Shown: one piece after another, positions 15,001 to 30,000 of the stretch
Layout: each line of letters begins with the position of its first letter
Position numbering within the stretch: the first letter of the stretch is position 1
Assembly (NCBI RefSeq): GCF_002954355.1
Contig: NZ_MQVV01000012.1
Location: 186,001-250,000 of the forward strand
Source of the DNA: Nonlabens tegetincola
GTDB lineage: Bacteria > Bacteroidota > Bacteroidia > Flavobacteriales > Flavobacteriaceae
Direction of reading: 5' to 3'
Length of the DNA: 64,000 nt
Notes under the pieces: generated by a model
The model's input: the letters and a program-made list of their open reading frames with translations, nothing else
Database searches by the model: none
What the model was told of the DNA's origin: nothing
Program-made: the position numbers and the translations under genes

Positions 15001-18000
15001 CTATAGCGTTCGGCAAAGTTTTTAAATAAATCATGAGTAAGTGGTCTGGGTGGACTTAATTCCTTTTCCAGTGCTATGGCAATACTTTGTGCTTCAAAAG
15101 CTCCTATGACAATAGGTAATTGTCTAGTGCCGTCTACTTCCTTTAATACGAGTGCATAAGCGCCATTTTGTGTTTGGCTGTAAGATATTCCTCGTATGCT
15201 AAGTCGTTTTAGACTCATAAATTTATTTCATGAATTAAAAAAGCTGTGCAAAAATGAGGTTTTTCTCCTTTTGCACAGCCTTAAATCTAAGATTTTCTTA
15301 AGAAATAATCTAGAAATTATGAATTTGCTGCTTTAAAAGCCTTTAATTTCTCAATTAGAGCAGGTACAACTTCAAAAGCGTCACCTACTACACCATAATC
15401 AGCAGCTTTAAAGAAAGGTGCTTCTGGGTCTGTATTAATAACAACTTTAGTTTTTGAAGCGTTAATACCAGCTAGGTGTTGTATCGCACCAGAAATTCCA
15501 ATTGCGATGTATAGGTTTGTAGCAACTGGCTTACCAGTTTGTCCTACGTGTTCACCATGAGGTCTCCATCCCATATCAGATACAGGTTTTGAACAAGCCG
15601 TAGCGGCTCCTAGAACTTCTGCAAGTTCTTCAATCATTCCCCAATTTTCTGGACCTTTAAGACCACGACCTGCGCTTACTACGATTTCTGCATCTGCGAT
15701 ACTTACTTTATCTGTAGCTTTATCTACAGACTGCACGTGCACCTTAAGATCTGATTCTTCAATTTGAGTAGCAAGTTCATTTACCGTACACTCAACTGCA
15801 TTCTCTTTAAGGCCATAAGCATTTTGAGAAAGTCCTACGAGTTTAACATCGGTTGTGATTTCTGTATTGGCAAATGCTTTGTTTGTGAAAACACTACGCT
15901 TTACTGTAAATGGAGAGCTACTAGATGGTAATCCTACTACATTAGTAACGTATCCAGCTTCAAGAGCTACGCTTAATAGGGATCCTAGGTATTTTGAATT
16001 TGCGCTAGAGCTTATAACTACTACTTGAGCATTTTCTGCTTTAGCAGCTTGTGCAATAGCCTTGGCATAAGCGCCTGCATTAAATTTTTCTAAAGAGCTG
16101 TCTGTTGCATTGTGTAATCTATTCACTCCATAAGTTCCTAGATCACCAGCGCCGTTTGCATGAAATGCAACTGCAGCAACATCTGTACCAAGCATGTCTG
16201 CAATACCTTTTGCATAACTAGCCACTTCGTATGCATTTTTCTTGAATGCACCGTTTTCTGATTCTGTATATACTAAAACTGACATATGTGTTGTGTTTAA
16301 AGTTTGTGGTAATTACGCTTTCGCGAAAGCGTAAACTCTACCACATTAATGTTTTATTTAAATAGCTTTTGCCTCGTTGTGTAAAAGGTCGATAAGCTGA
16401 TCAAGATTGTCTGCATCTACTAACTTAACATCACCTTTAGGAGCTGGTTTTTCAAATGAAACAGTTTTTGTTTCTTCTGAACCTTGAGCAGCTGGCTTTA
16501 CATTCAAAGGCTTTTTACGAGCCATCATAATTCCTCTCATGTTAGGAATACGTAAGTCGCTTTCTTCTACCAATCCTTTCTGACCACCTATAACTAAAGG
16601 AAGTGTAGTGGTTACTGTTTCTTTACCACCATCGATTTCACGTATTGCAGTAGCGTTATTCCCATCGATTTCTAGAGAGATACAAGTGTTTACAAAACTA
16701 GCACCTGTCATTGCAGCAACCATTCCAGGAACCATACCACCGTTATAGTCGATCGATTCACGTCCTCCTATAACTAGATCATAACCACCTTCCTTAACTA
16801 CTGCCGCAAGTTCTTGAGCTACAGAATAACCATCGGTTGCAGGAGCATCTACTCTAATTGCAGTATCGGCACCTATAGCAAGTGCTTTTCTTAAGGTAGG
16901 TTCTACCTCGACACCACCTACTGTTACAACCTCAACACTTGCGCCTTGTTTTTCTTTAAACCACATGGCACGAGTAAGACCGAACTCATCGTTGGGATTA
17001 ATTACAAATTGTACACCGTTAGTGTCAAATTTTGAATCGTTATCGGTAAAATTAATTTTTGAAGTCGTGTCTGGAACATGACTTATACAAACTAAAATCT
17101 TCATATTTATATGCTTTTATCGTCTTTTTCAAACGTTTGCGAAATTACGATAAAATCGGTAAAAAAACTATGCGTGCATAATAAATTTTTACAAAAAAAT
17201 GGAATTTTAACTTGAATTGAAGGTAGTAGTGCTTCAAATATACGCTATTCTCAAACGTTGTAGTCTGTAAGGATATAAAATATCAAATATTTTATAACGC
17301 TTTTTAGCATTTTTATTGATAGTAGTGCTTTATTTTTGTTGTCCTTATTGTTAAAACAGTTCTATGAAAACAATACAATTCCGTGAGGCCGTTTGTGAGG
17401 CCATGAGTGAAGAGATGAGACGTGATGAGTCTATCTATTTAATGGGTGAAGAAGTGGCAGAATATAACGGTGCTTACAAGGCATCAAAAGGAATGTTGGA
17501 TGAGTTTGGTCCTAAACGTGTTATTGACACACCAATATCTGAGTTAGGTTTTGCAGGAGTAGGAGTAGGGTCTACCATGACTGGTAATCGTCCTATTATT
17601 GAGTTTATGACGTTCAATTTCTCTCTGGTAGGTATTGATCAAATTATAAACAATGCTGCAAAAATCCGTCAGATGTCAGGTGGACAAATTAAATGCCCAA
17701 TCGTTTTTCGTGGACCTACAGCTAGTGCCGGACAACTTGCTGCGACTCACTCACAAGCTTTTGAAAGCTGGTTTGCAAACTGTCCAGGGCTTAAAGTTGT
17801 TGTACCGTCAAATCCTTATGACGCCAAAGGTTTATTGAAGGCTGCAATTCGAGATGATGATCCAGTAATTTTCATGGAATCTGAGCAAATGTATGGTGAT
17901 AAAGGTGAGGTGCCAGAGGATGAATATGTATTGCCACTAGGTGTTGCTGATATAAAAAGAGAAGGAACTGATGTTACGATAGTTTCATTTGGAAAAATTA

Positions 18001-21000
18001 TTAAAGAAGCGTATACAGCAGCAGAAGAGCTTGAGAAGGATGGTATTTCTTGTGAAATCATAGATCTAAGAACAGTGAGACCATATGATAAAGAAGCGAT
18101 TCTTGAATCGGTAAAGAAAACGAATAGATTGGTTATTCTTGAGGAAGCATGGCCATTTGGAAATGTATCTACAGAGATCTCGCACATGGTTCAAGCTGAA
18201 GCATTTGATTACTTAGATGCTCCTATTTATAAAATTAATACTCAAGACACTCCTGCACCCTATTCACCAGTACTTTTAAAGGAATGGTTACCTAATCACG
18301 AGGATGTGATAGAAGGTGTCAAAAAAGTGATGTATAGAAAATAGATTTCTATAACTTAAAGAGTTTATAACCCAGCTTTCTAGCTGGGTTTTTATTTGTC
18401 TATTAAGTAACCATTCATAATTCCTCCATTTCTTAACCTTATTATCTGACCTTCATCAACAAATAGAGGCATGGTGGAAGCTTCTGCACTGCCAAAATTA
18501 CTATTATTTGTTCCTGTATTGGTAACAAAGGATCCGTCAATTTCAATTTCATTTATAGGGTTAGTGTTGGTTTGATTGGAAGTTAGATAAACGAATACCT
18601 TGTTTGCAGGAACAGTATACGACGTATTTGCATAGATAGGTACTATAGTGGCATCTACTAAAAAACCATTGATTACACAATTACCTAACGCGTAATCTTG
18701 TTGTCCTATGATAATAGGATTATTAAATGTCGGAAATCCGTAGGTAGCGCGAGTGTTGCTTATTAATGTATAAGATAAGGATAGTGAAAAATCAAATGCT
18801 TGTAAAGTAAGGGCGGCATTCCCGCGATAAACAGAGGTAATATATAAATTTTTTCCAGTAGGAACTGTAAAGCTTCCTAAGCTCAAGTTTACAGTAACTG
18901 GTTGTAGTTCGTTCATTCCATCTGGGAATTTGGGATTTAAATATGTTTTTAAGAAACCTTCATTTTCTCCTTGAATTAGCTTTCTCCAGCCACTACCATG
19001 ATCGTAATACCAATAACCTTTTGTAACAGATCCGTTACCTGTTATGTATATCATCATGCCATCTTGGTTTGAAGTTACGGAAGTTGGAAATTCATCATTT
19101 TTCGGTAATAAAATACCGTTGTATTCAGCAGTTGTTCCTGCTGCAATTTCAAGATTTGCATTAGGACTTGTGGTGTTTATACCAACCTGACTTAGGCATA
19201 CGGTATTAATAATTAAAAACAATGAAATTAGTAAGTTTTTCATGAGAATTGGTTTCTCGTTTATGGGTTTTTAAATTAAAAGGTTAACACTTCGTGATTA
19301 AAAAGTAATAGACTTATAACTTCACTTACTTATATTCGTTTCTTCTATTATTATATAATTTGACACCTATCCCACTTGTCATGGAAAAATTACCTACCTG
19401 TTTATTGAGAAGTCTACATTTATTACTGTTTTCCATTTTTATATGTTCTTATTATTCCATGGCTCAAACTAAAGTAGGTGGAGTAGTTTATGATGATCTA
19501 GGAGAAACAGTTGCTTTTGCAAATGTGGTGTTTCCAAATTCCAATGAAGGTACAATCACTAATGACAACGGAAGATTTTACCTACAATCTGATAATTCAT
19601 TTGACAGTATAGAAGTATCCTTTATCGGTTATAAAACCCAAGTTATAAAACTTAATGCTAAAGTTTCCCTAGATTTAACTATCACTTTGGAAACTGAAAC
19701 AGCTTCGTTAGATGAAGTGGTTGTATACACTGGTAAAACTTCAAAAAAGAATAATCCTGCCATAGATATTTTGAGAAAAGTATGGGAGAATAGACGTAAG
19801 AATGGTCTAGCTCAATTTAAGCAGTATCAATATGATAAATACGAGAAATTAGAATTTGATATGAACACTATCGATAGTGCCATGATTAATTCTAAGCTTT
19901 TTAGAGGGATGGAGTTTATTTTTGATTATGCAGATACAAGTAGGGTTACAGGTAAAACTTACTTGCCTATTTTTATTAATGAGTCACTCGCTAAGGTATA
20001 CGGAGATAATCAATTAAATAAAAAAAAGGAAGATGTCAAGGCTAATAAAAACTCAGGTTTTTCAAACAATCAAACTATAATCGCATTCGTAAAAGATCTG
20101 TACAATGATATAGATGTCTACGATAGATATTTAAAATTCTTTGATAAGAGCTTTGCTAGCCCAGTAGGTAAAGCAGGTATTGATACTTATAATTACGTCT
20201 TGAGAGATACCGCTTTAGTTGATGGTGTCGAATCTTATAATATTATCTACTATCCTCGACGTAAAAATGAACTTACTTTTAAAGGTGACTTTTGGGTGGC
20301 TTCAGAATCCTATGCTATCAAAGAAATAAATATGCAAGCCACTAAAAGTGCTAATATTAATTGGGTAAAAGAGATTTATATAGAGCAAGAATTTGACGTT
20401 CTCAATGACAGTTTATTCTTAATCACCAGAGATTATTTCATGAGTGATTTTGCACTCAATAAAAAAGAAAAATCCAAGGGTATTTACGGTAAGCGCACTA
20501 CCCTTTATGATAATTATCAATTTGATATTGAAAAACCAGCAGACTTTTACAAGCGTAGGGTCAATGATTTTGATCCAGAAGTTTATAACCGTGACGAGGC
20601 GTATTGGGATCAAAATAGATTGGAAAAACTCAATAAAGACGAGAAACAAATTTATGTAATGCTGGACACGCTTAAAAAGAATAAGAAATTTAAGCGACTA
20701 TACAATTTAGGGACCATACTCGCATCTGGTTACTATGAAATGGATGGTTACGATATTGGACCTATATTTTCAATCTTTGGATTTAACGATGTTGAAGGAT
20801 TAAGACTAAGAGCTGGTGGAAGAACTTTTTTTACTTCCAATGACCCGTGGCGTATTGAAGGATATACCGCCTATGGATTTAGAGACGACAAGTTTAAATA
20901 TGGGATTTCTGGAAAAGCGTTATTAGACAAGCGTAGCAGGCTTACTGTATACGCAGGAAATAGAAGAGATGTAGAACAACTAGGAGCGAGTTTAACAAAT

Positions 21001-24000
21001 ACAAACGACGTACTAGGTCGCAGTCTAGCTTCAAGCGCACTGATAAGTGCAGGTAACAATAACAGATTATCTAACATTAACTTAAGTACCGTAGGTGTAA
21101 GTTTTGAACCGGTTTATAATTTTGAGGTTAGATTAAACGGTAGCTATAGGACCATAGAAACTGCCAATCCAGGAGTTTTTAGTTTGGATTATTTGGATCC
21201 TGACACAGGTGAGGTATCAGGTGAAGTAAAACAATCTGCAATAACAGTAACCACCACTTATACGCCTGGCAGAAAAATGTCCAATTATGGAGTTGATAGA
21301 ACATTAATAAATGAGGGCGCATATCCAATTTTGTATATGAATTATACCAAAGGGATTAAAGATCTTTTGAATAGTGACTTTAATTATGATAAGTTTTCTT
21401 TTTATTATTCTCACCCATTTCAAATAGGTGCTTTTGGACGATTGACTGCTCGGGTTGAAGCTGGTAAAACTTTTGGAACCGTTCCATTATCCTTACTTAA
21501 TGTAGTTCCAGGAAATCAAACTTATTTTAATATACAAGGAACATTTAATACGATGGATTTCTACGAGTTCGTTACAGATCAATACGCCACCATACATTTA
21601 GATCATAATTTCAATGGTCGTTTGTTTTCTCGTATACCAGGATTAAGAGATTTACAGCTTAGAGAGTTGGTAGGTGTAAAGGCAGTATATGGAACTATCA
21701 GTGATGAAAACAGGGCTATAAATCGCAGTGGTTTAATGTACCGCGCTCCAGAGGATGTTTACTGGGAATATAGCGCAGGTATAGGTAATATCTTTAAAAT
21801 ATTGCGCATTGATGTTAGTTTTAGAGGTAGTTATAACTTCTTACCCGATGCTAGGTCGATGGCGATAACCGGTAGTTTTGGTTTTAGTTTTTAATAGTAA
21901 ATATAGGTGTGCGCTTTCGCGAAAGCGTGGCATACTACAAACCCATACCTAGTAATTAAACAGTAAAAAGCCGATGCTTATTTTAAAGTATCGGCTTTTT
22001 CAATCAACAAACAACCAACTACTATTGAGCTGTCTCAATCATTTTTTTATTATTACTTAAGACTAAAGCTAAATTACCTAGTAAAACACCATAAATAACT
22101 TTAGAACAAACGTCTGCAATGGTGTAAGTGATCTGTCTACCTACTACACCAGACTCGTTGTATAAGAAACCTTCTATCCCTGCTAGGTGAGGCATTAAAT
22201 ACGCTCCTGGATATAAAAACCATGAGATTAAAAATAATATCCAAATATTAGAAAGTATTTTTTGGCCTTTTTTTGGAATACCTTCTTTACCTTCTTTAAT
22301 AACCTTATTCATTAACCATAATATATGGAAGAAAAATACCGTTGAGATAGCACCCCAAATGAAAAAGGCAGGAAGATTTGTTACCTCATAATATTGACCT
22401 ATATAACCGGTTATAATCATCATCGCTCCTGAAAACCAAAATTGATTTCTCACAGAGCTAACTTTAGATTTAGTTAATGTAATCACGAATAGAATTTGAA
22501 AAAGTAACATAGGAACATCGATTAACCAATTAAGGTACCTGTATCCATTGTTAAACAAGTCTCCATCTGGATTTAAAAAATACTTACCTGCTTCTGGATC
22601 AAAGGAAAAGCTAGAAGTCCAGTTACCTGCTTGTGCGTATAGCAATAATGCCGCAGAAACCATTACAACTGCCGATAGTATGTTGGACATTCTATATTTT
22701 TTATCAACGTTTTTAATGGTGAGGATAAAGTACAGAAGCCCTGCAAACATTACCGCATATCCTAGAGTAAGTACATGTGAGGTCATTTGGTAGGCCATTT
22801 CGGAGAAACCTTCTGTCGCCCCTACATAATTTTCAAAGTTGGAATTACCTAAATCTTGTATCATCTTTTTTTTATAAAAGTACTCACACATGTCTTTTTG
22901 TTTAACCTGATTAGATAAAAATTAAACAAAAAATAAGAAAACTTTATGGAATCTCCTTTTAAGGTCGTTTGAAGCTTTAACATTTATTTCATTATTTCAA
23001 TAATTAAGGCTATTAGATTTAAGTTACTCAATCGATTTCTTAACATTTATTTGTTACATTAGCAAGATTTTAAACCAAACAATTTTATTACTTATGGAAT
23101 CATACATGATTTATTTGCCAGTTGCACTGGCGCTTTTAGGCCTCGTTTATATGGTCATCAAAAAATCTTGGGTTATGAAACAAGATGCTGGAGATGGAAC
23201 GATGAAAGAAATTTCGGATCATATCTATGAAGGTGCACTCGCATTTTTAAAAGCAGAATACAAACTGCTTTCCATTTTTGTAATCATTGTCAGTGTTTTA
23301 CTGGCGATTGTATCAGTAGTTGTCCCTACCACACACTGGATGATTGTTATTGCTTTTGTTTTCGGAGCCGTCTTCTCTGCTTATGCTGGTAATATTGGGA
23401 TGAAGATAGCCACAAAAACTAACGTTAGAACTACGCAAGCTGCAAAAACGAGCTTACCTAAAGCTCTTGGAATTTCGTTTGGTGGAGGAACTGTAATGGG
23501 TCTAGGAGTAGCTGGTCTAGCTGTATTAGGACTCACAGCATTCTTTATCTTGTTTTTCCAGTTATTTATGAATGGGGAATGGGCTGCAACAGAATTTATG
23601 GGTGAAACAAGAACAGCAGGAGATCTTATGACTATTGTACTGGAAACACTAGCAGGTTTTTCACTTGGAGCAGAATCGATTGCACTGTTTGCTAGAGTAG
23701 GTGGTGGAATTTATACTAAAGCAGCCGACGTTGGAGCAGATCTAGTAGGTAAAGTAGAAGCTGGCATTCCCGAGGATGATCCTCGTAATCCAGCAACCAT
23801 TGCAGATAATGTTGGGGATAATGTAGGTGATGTAGCAGGAATGGGTGCAGACCTCTTTGGGTCCTACGTGGCAACGGTTCTAGCAGCTATGGTTTTAGGA
23901 AATTATGTAATTAGAGATATGGGTGGTGATATAACTAGTGAAGGGTTTGGAGGAATAGGTCCTATCTTATTACCTATGGCAATTGCAGGTGTAGGAATCA

Positions 24001-27000
24001 TCATATCTGTAATAGGTACAATGCTTGTTAAAATTAAAAGTAATGAGGCTAAAGAAGCTCAGGTAATGGGTGCTTTAAATATAGGAAACTGGACATCTAT
24101 TGTTCTTGTAGCAATAGCCTGTTATGGCCTGTGTACCTGGATGTTGCCAGAAACGATGAAAATGGATTTCTTTGGTATAACAAACCCTGTTGAGGTGTCT
24201 TCTTTTAATGTTTTTCTAGCAACTCTTGTTGGATTAGTAGTAGGTGCAGTTATATCCTCGGTTACAGAATATTATACTGGTTTGGGAAAAAGACCTATTC
24301 TTAAGATTGTACAACAATCTTCAACAGGTGCAGGAACGAACATTATTGCAGGTCTAGCTACGGGAATGATTTCTACCTTTCCTTCAGTAATTTTATTTGC
24401 CGGAGCGATTTGGGCATCTTATGCTTTTTCTGGTTTCTATGGTGTTGCGCTTGCAGCAAGTGCAATGATGGCTACAACTGCAATGCAATTAGCAATTGAT
24501 GCCTTTGGACCAATTTCTGATAATGCTGGTGGTATTGCCGAAATGAGTGAACAAGACCCTATCGTAAGAGAACGTACTGATATATTGGATTCAGTAGGTA
24601 ATACTACGGCAGCAACCGGAAAAGGTTTTGCAATTGCATCGGCAGCATTAACCTCATTAGCCTTGTTTGCAGCCTATGTTACATTCACAGGAATAGACGG
24701 TATCAATATCTATAAGGCTCCTGTTCTTGCGATGTTATTTGTAGGAGGCATGGTGCCAGTTGTATTTAGCGCACTTGCCATGAATGCGGTAGGTAAGGCA
24801 GCTATGGAAATGGTATATGAGGTACGTCGTCAATTCAAGGAAATAGCTGGAATAATGGAAGGAACTGGAAAGCCAGAGTACGATAAATGTGTAGCTATAT
24901 CAACTCAGGCATCTTTAAAACAAATGTTACTACCTGGTTTGTTAACCATAGGTTTCCCATTGATTATTGCATTTGTCCCTATGATATTTGGAATGGATCA
25001 TCTTGCTATTGCCGAAATGCTAGGTGGTTATATGGCTGGTGTAACGGTAAGTGGTGTTCTTTGGGCAATTTTCCAAAACAATGCTGGTGGCGCTTGGGAC
25101 AATGCTAAAAAGTCTTTTGAAGCAGGTGTTGAAATCAACGGTGAAATGACATACAAAGGGTCAGATGCTCATAAGGCTGCAGTAACTGGTGATACAGTAG
25201 GAGATCCATTTAAAGATACATCTGGTCCGTCCATGAATATTTTGATAAAATTGACTTGTTTAATCGGTTTAGTAGTGGCTCCTATATTAGGCGGTCATTC
25301 TGAAGATGCACAAGTTAATAACGAGGATCAGACTAAAAAGGAATTAATTGTTGAGCCTGTTAAAGAAGAGGTAGTTACCATCGAATACAGATAAAAAATT
25401 ATATCTCAATAAAAAAAGGGTAGCTTTTAAAAGCTACCCTTTTTTTTGAAACACTTATAAAGCTTATAAATTAAAAGCTTCTTTAACTTGGTCTACATAG
25501 TCTAGTTTTTCCCAAGTGAAAAATTCAACTTCCTTTTCTACTCGACCTTTATAAGGGCTTTCAAAAACACGTTTTTCAACATAAGGTTCACGACCCATGT
25601 GACCATAAGCCGCTGTTTTTTCATAAATCGGGTTACGTAATTTCAACCTACTTTCTATTGCCGCAGGTCTCATATCAAATATCTCGGCTACGATTTTAGA
25701 AATCTCACCATCAGTCAATTCAACATTTGCTGTTCCATAAGTGTCTACTAGGATTGAGGTAGGTTCTACCACACCTATTGCATAACTTACCTGTATAAGC
25801 ACCTCGCTTGCAAGTCCTGCCGCAACTAAATTTTTTGCAACATGTCTAGCAGCATAGGCTGCACTGCGATCTACTTTAGAAGGATCTTTACCAGAGAACG
25901 CTCCACCACCGTGAGCTCCTTTACCACCATAAGTGTCTACAATTATTTTACGTCCAGTAAGTCCAGTATCTCCATGAGGACCACCAATTACAAATTTTCC
26001 AGTCGGATTGATGTGATAGGTGATATCATCGTTAAACAGCTTTTGAGCATATTCTGGCAGCTGGGCGATAACTCTAGGAATTAAAATTTCTACAAGATCT
26101 TTTTTAATTTTCGATAACATCTCATTATCGTTATTAGAAAACGGATCGTGTTGTGTAGATATAACTATAGCATCTATACGTTGAGGTACATTATCATCAC
26201 TGTATTCAATAGTTACTTGTGATTTTGCATCTGGTCTTAAATAAGTAATATCCTTATTTTCTCTGCGTAAGGCTGCTAGTTCGATTAATATTTTGTGCGA
26301 GATATCCAGTGCTAGTGGCATGAAATTCTCAGTTTCATTCGTAGCATAACCAAACATCATTCCTTGGTCACCTGCTCCTTGTTCTTCTTTTGTAGCTCTA
26401 TCTACACCTTGATTAATGTCTTGAGATTGTTCATGTATTAAAGAAATAACACCGCATGAATCTCCAGAAAATTGATATTCTCCTTTAGTATAACCTATAC
26501 GGTTAATTACATCTCGCGCGATGTGTTGAACATCAATGTAAGAATCAGTTTTTACCTCGCCGGCAAGAACTACTTGACCAGTTGTGACAAGAGTTTCACA
26601 AGCAACTTTTGATTCTGGATCAAAAGCAAGAAAATTATCTAATAAAGCGTCGCTTATTTGATCTGCGACTTTATCTGGGTGACCTTCACTCACAGATTCA
26701 CTTGTAAATAAATAGGGCATATTTTTATTACGCTTTCGCGAAAGCATACCTTAAAGCATACTACGCATTAATAATTAAGAACAAAATTGGGCTGTATAGT
26801 TAGATAGTCTTACTGTTTTAGCGTTTATGAATTAAGAAATCTCAATTCGAGGTCGCAATCAGCCAAATCTGTCCTCGTTTAATCGGCAACAAATGTAAGA
26901 GTTATTAAATTAATAGTTATTAAGAGTTCATATTAAATTAACAATTTGAGAGTTTAACTTTATTTTAATTAAGTGTAATATGTTTAAGAACAGCTATTTG

Positions 27001-30000
27001 TAAATCCTAGTAAATTAATAGGGATTAAATTTCATTAAAACTTTGGAATTGTAAAATTTCTTTTTGAATATTTGTACTCACGTTCATTACCATACTGAAA
27101 TTATCAAGAAAGGACGAGGGAACAGACCCGATGACTCCTTAGCAACCCTTAATTCTAAATTAAGAAGGTGCTACTTTCTGCCTAGTTAATAGGAGAGATG
27201 ATACGCAGGCCAGTAGGTAACTACTCCATTACGTTTCTTTTTTGATTTATCGATTCTTGCATAGAGCAAGAGGATATCTATTTCATGCGGTTTTGGGCAT
27301 TTAATTAATTTTTTTAAACAATTACAATGTCACAAAAATTTTCAACAACTTCATTACACGCAGGTCATGATTTTAAAGCAAATGCTGGTACTAGAGCAGT
27401 ACCTTTGTATCAATCCACAAGCTATGTCTTTAACAACAGCGATCATGCTGCAAATTTATTTTCACTAGCTGAACCTGGTTTTATTTACACTAGGATTAAC
27501 AACCCTACAGTTGATGTTCTTGAACAGCGATTAGCTGCCTTAGAAGGTGGTATTGCTGCTGTAGCCACAGCATCTGGTACCAGTGCGATATCAACTACCT
27601 TACTAACTTTATTGCGAGCTGGTGATCATATTATTGCAAGCAATTCTCTTTATGGTGGTACTTATAACCTACTATCAGTAACCCTACCAAGACTTGGGAT
27701 TACTACCACTTTTGTAGATCCTAATGAGTCAGATTCTTTTATCAATGCGTTACAAGAAAACACTAGAGCTGTTTTTGTAGAGTCGCTTGGAAATCCCAAA
27801 TTAGATGTGCTCGACCTTAAAAAAATAAGTTCACAAGCTCAACAAGCAAAGGTGCCGTTAATTGTTGATAATACTGTCGCAACACCTTTTTTACTCAACC
27901 CAATTGAACATGGTGCAAATATTGTTATCCACTCACTTACAAAATACATAAATGGGAATGGAACAGCGCTAGGAGGAATTATTATAGATGCAGGAACGTT
28001 TGATTGGACAAATGGCAAATTCCCTGAATTTACAGAGCCTTCACCGGGCTATCATGGCCTGGTGTATAGTGAGGCTTTAGAAGCGGCAGCATTTATTGCC
28101 AAGGTGCGAATTGAAGGTTTGAGAGATTTAGGTGCGGCAATTTCACCATTCAATGCTTGGCAAATCATACAAGGCCTAGAAACTCTAGAGTTACGAATCC
28201 AAAAGCATTCTGAGAATGCCCTTAAAATCGCAAATTGGTTAGAGTCAAGGGAAGAAGTTGCCTGGGTTAATTATCCTGGTCTATCATCGAGTAAGTATTA
28301 TCAGCTTGCCCAAGAGTACTTGCCTAAAGGACAAAGTGGAATCGTCACCTTTGGAGTAAAGTCTGGTTTTGAAGGAGCAAAAACTATTGCCGATAAAACG
28401 GAGTTGTTTTCGCTTTTAGCCAATATAGGCGATACTAAATCTCTAATAATACATCCTGCCAGTACCACACACCAACAATTGTCTGATGAACAGCAATTAA
28501 GTACAGGTGTTTCAAAAGATTTAATTCGACTTTCGGTAGGTCTAGAAAGCGTTGATGACTTAATAGCCGATCTAGAATCTGCTTTTGAAAAAGTATCACA
28601 AACTGTAAAAATTTAATATGTCACAGTTAAAAAAAGTGAGAATTCCAGACTTTAAAACAGTATCTGGTAAAATTCAAGATATTAGTGTTTCCTATCAGAT
28701 TTTTGGGCGTGAACTACATACCGCGCCCATAATTCTGATTACTCATGCACTTACGGGCAATTCAAATGTTACTTCTTGGTGGCCACAATTGGTAGGTTTG
28801 GGAAAGGTCATCGACCTTGATCGTTATACGGTATTGGCTTTTGATATACCGGGAAACGGATACTCAGAAGAAGTTGATGAGCTTATCTTTAATTATCAAG
28901 ATTGGAATTTAAAAGATGTGGGATACGCTTTCGCGAAAGCGATCAACACCTTAAACATCTCAACCATTGACCTAGCTTTAGGAGGAAGTATAGGTGGAGC
29001 TGTACTATGGGAGTTAATTACGATTGCGCCGTCCCTAATTAAAAGTATTGTTCCTATTGCTGCAGACTGGAAGTCTACTTTATGGTTACAAGCGTGTTGT
29101 CATGTACAACAAACTATTTTAGAAAATAGTGATAAACCTATTGAAACAGCTAGACAACATGCGATGACGTTATATAGATCGCCAGCAGGCATTAATCAAA
29201 AATTTGAAAAAGATGCTGGAACTGTACAAGCATGGTTAAATTATCATGGTCTTGCATTACAAGAACGATTTACACTACCAGCATACAGACATTTAAATCA
29301 TTTGTTAAGTCAATTTGACGTCACAAGTGGAAGCAATGATATTGAGTCCATCGCTGTTAAATCTAAAGCTAGTATCGATATTATTTGTATAAATAGTGAC
29401 GGTTTTTTCCTTGCTGAGGAAGATATAGCTACGTATGAAAGCATTAAAAACAAGGTTCCATCGTCATTGAATATTATACAATCTGTTCACGGTCACGATG
29501 CATTTCTCATTGAACACGATCAATTAATTAATATTTTAAAACGGATTGTAAAAAAACGCGTGAAACTTCATTTGGTTTCAGAAACAAAAGCACTTGCTTA
29601 AAAATACTAAAAGGATGAAACTAGTACACTTATATATTTTTGGAATAGGAAATGTGGGTAAAACTCTAATAGAACAGGTTCTTGAATCCCATACCTTCTT
29701 CAAAGAAAAACACGAATTAGATCTACGAATTGTAGGTTTGGCCAACAGCACACATACTGTTTTAAAGGAATCGGGTGTTGATGAGGACTGGCAAAATGAA
29801 TTTAAATCTAAAGGTATGGATCGCAAGCCCGATGCTTTTTATGAATCGTTTGCCACTATTCCAGATTTTAAAATTGCCGTAGACGCTACCGCGAGTAAAG
29901 ATTTAAGCCTTTATTACGTAGAGTTGTTATCAAAGGGTTTTCATATCGTGACAGCTAATAAAATTGCAAACACATTAAATTATACCTACTACAAAGAAAT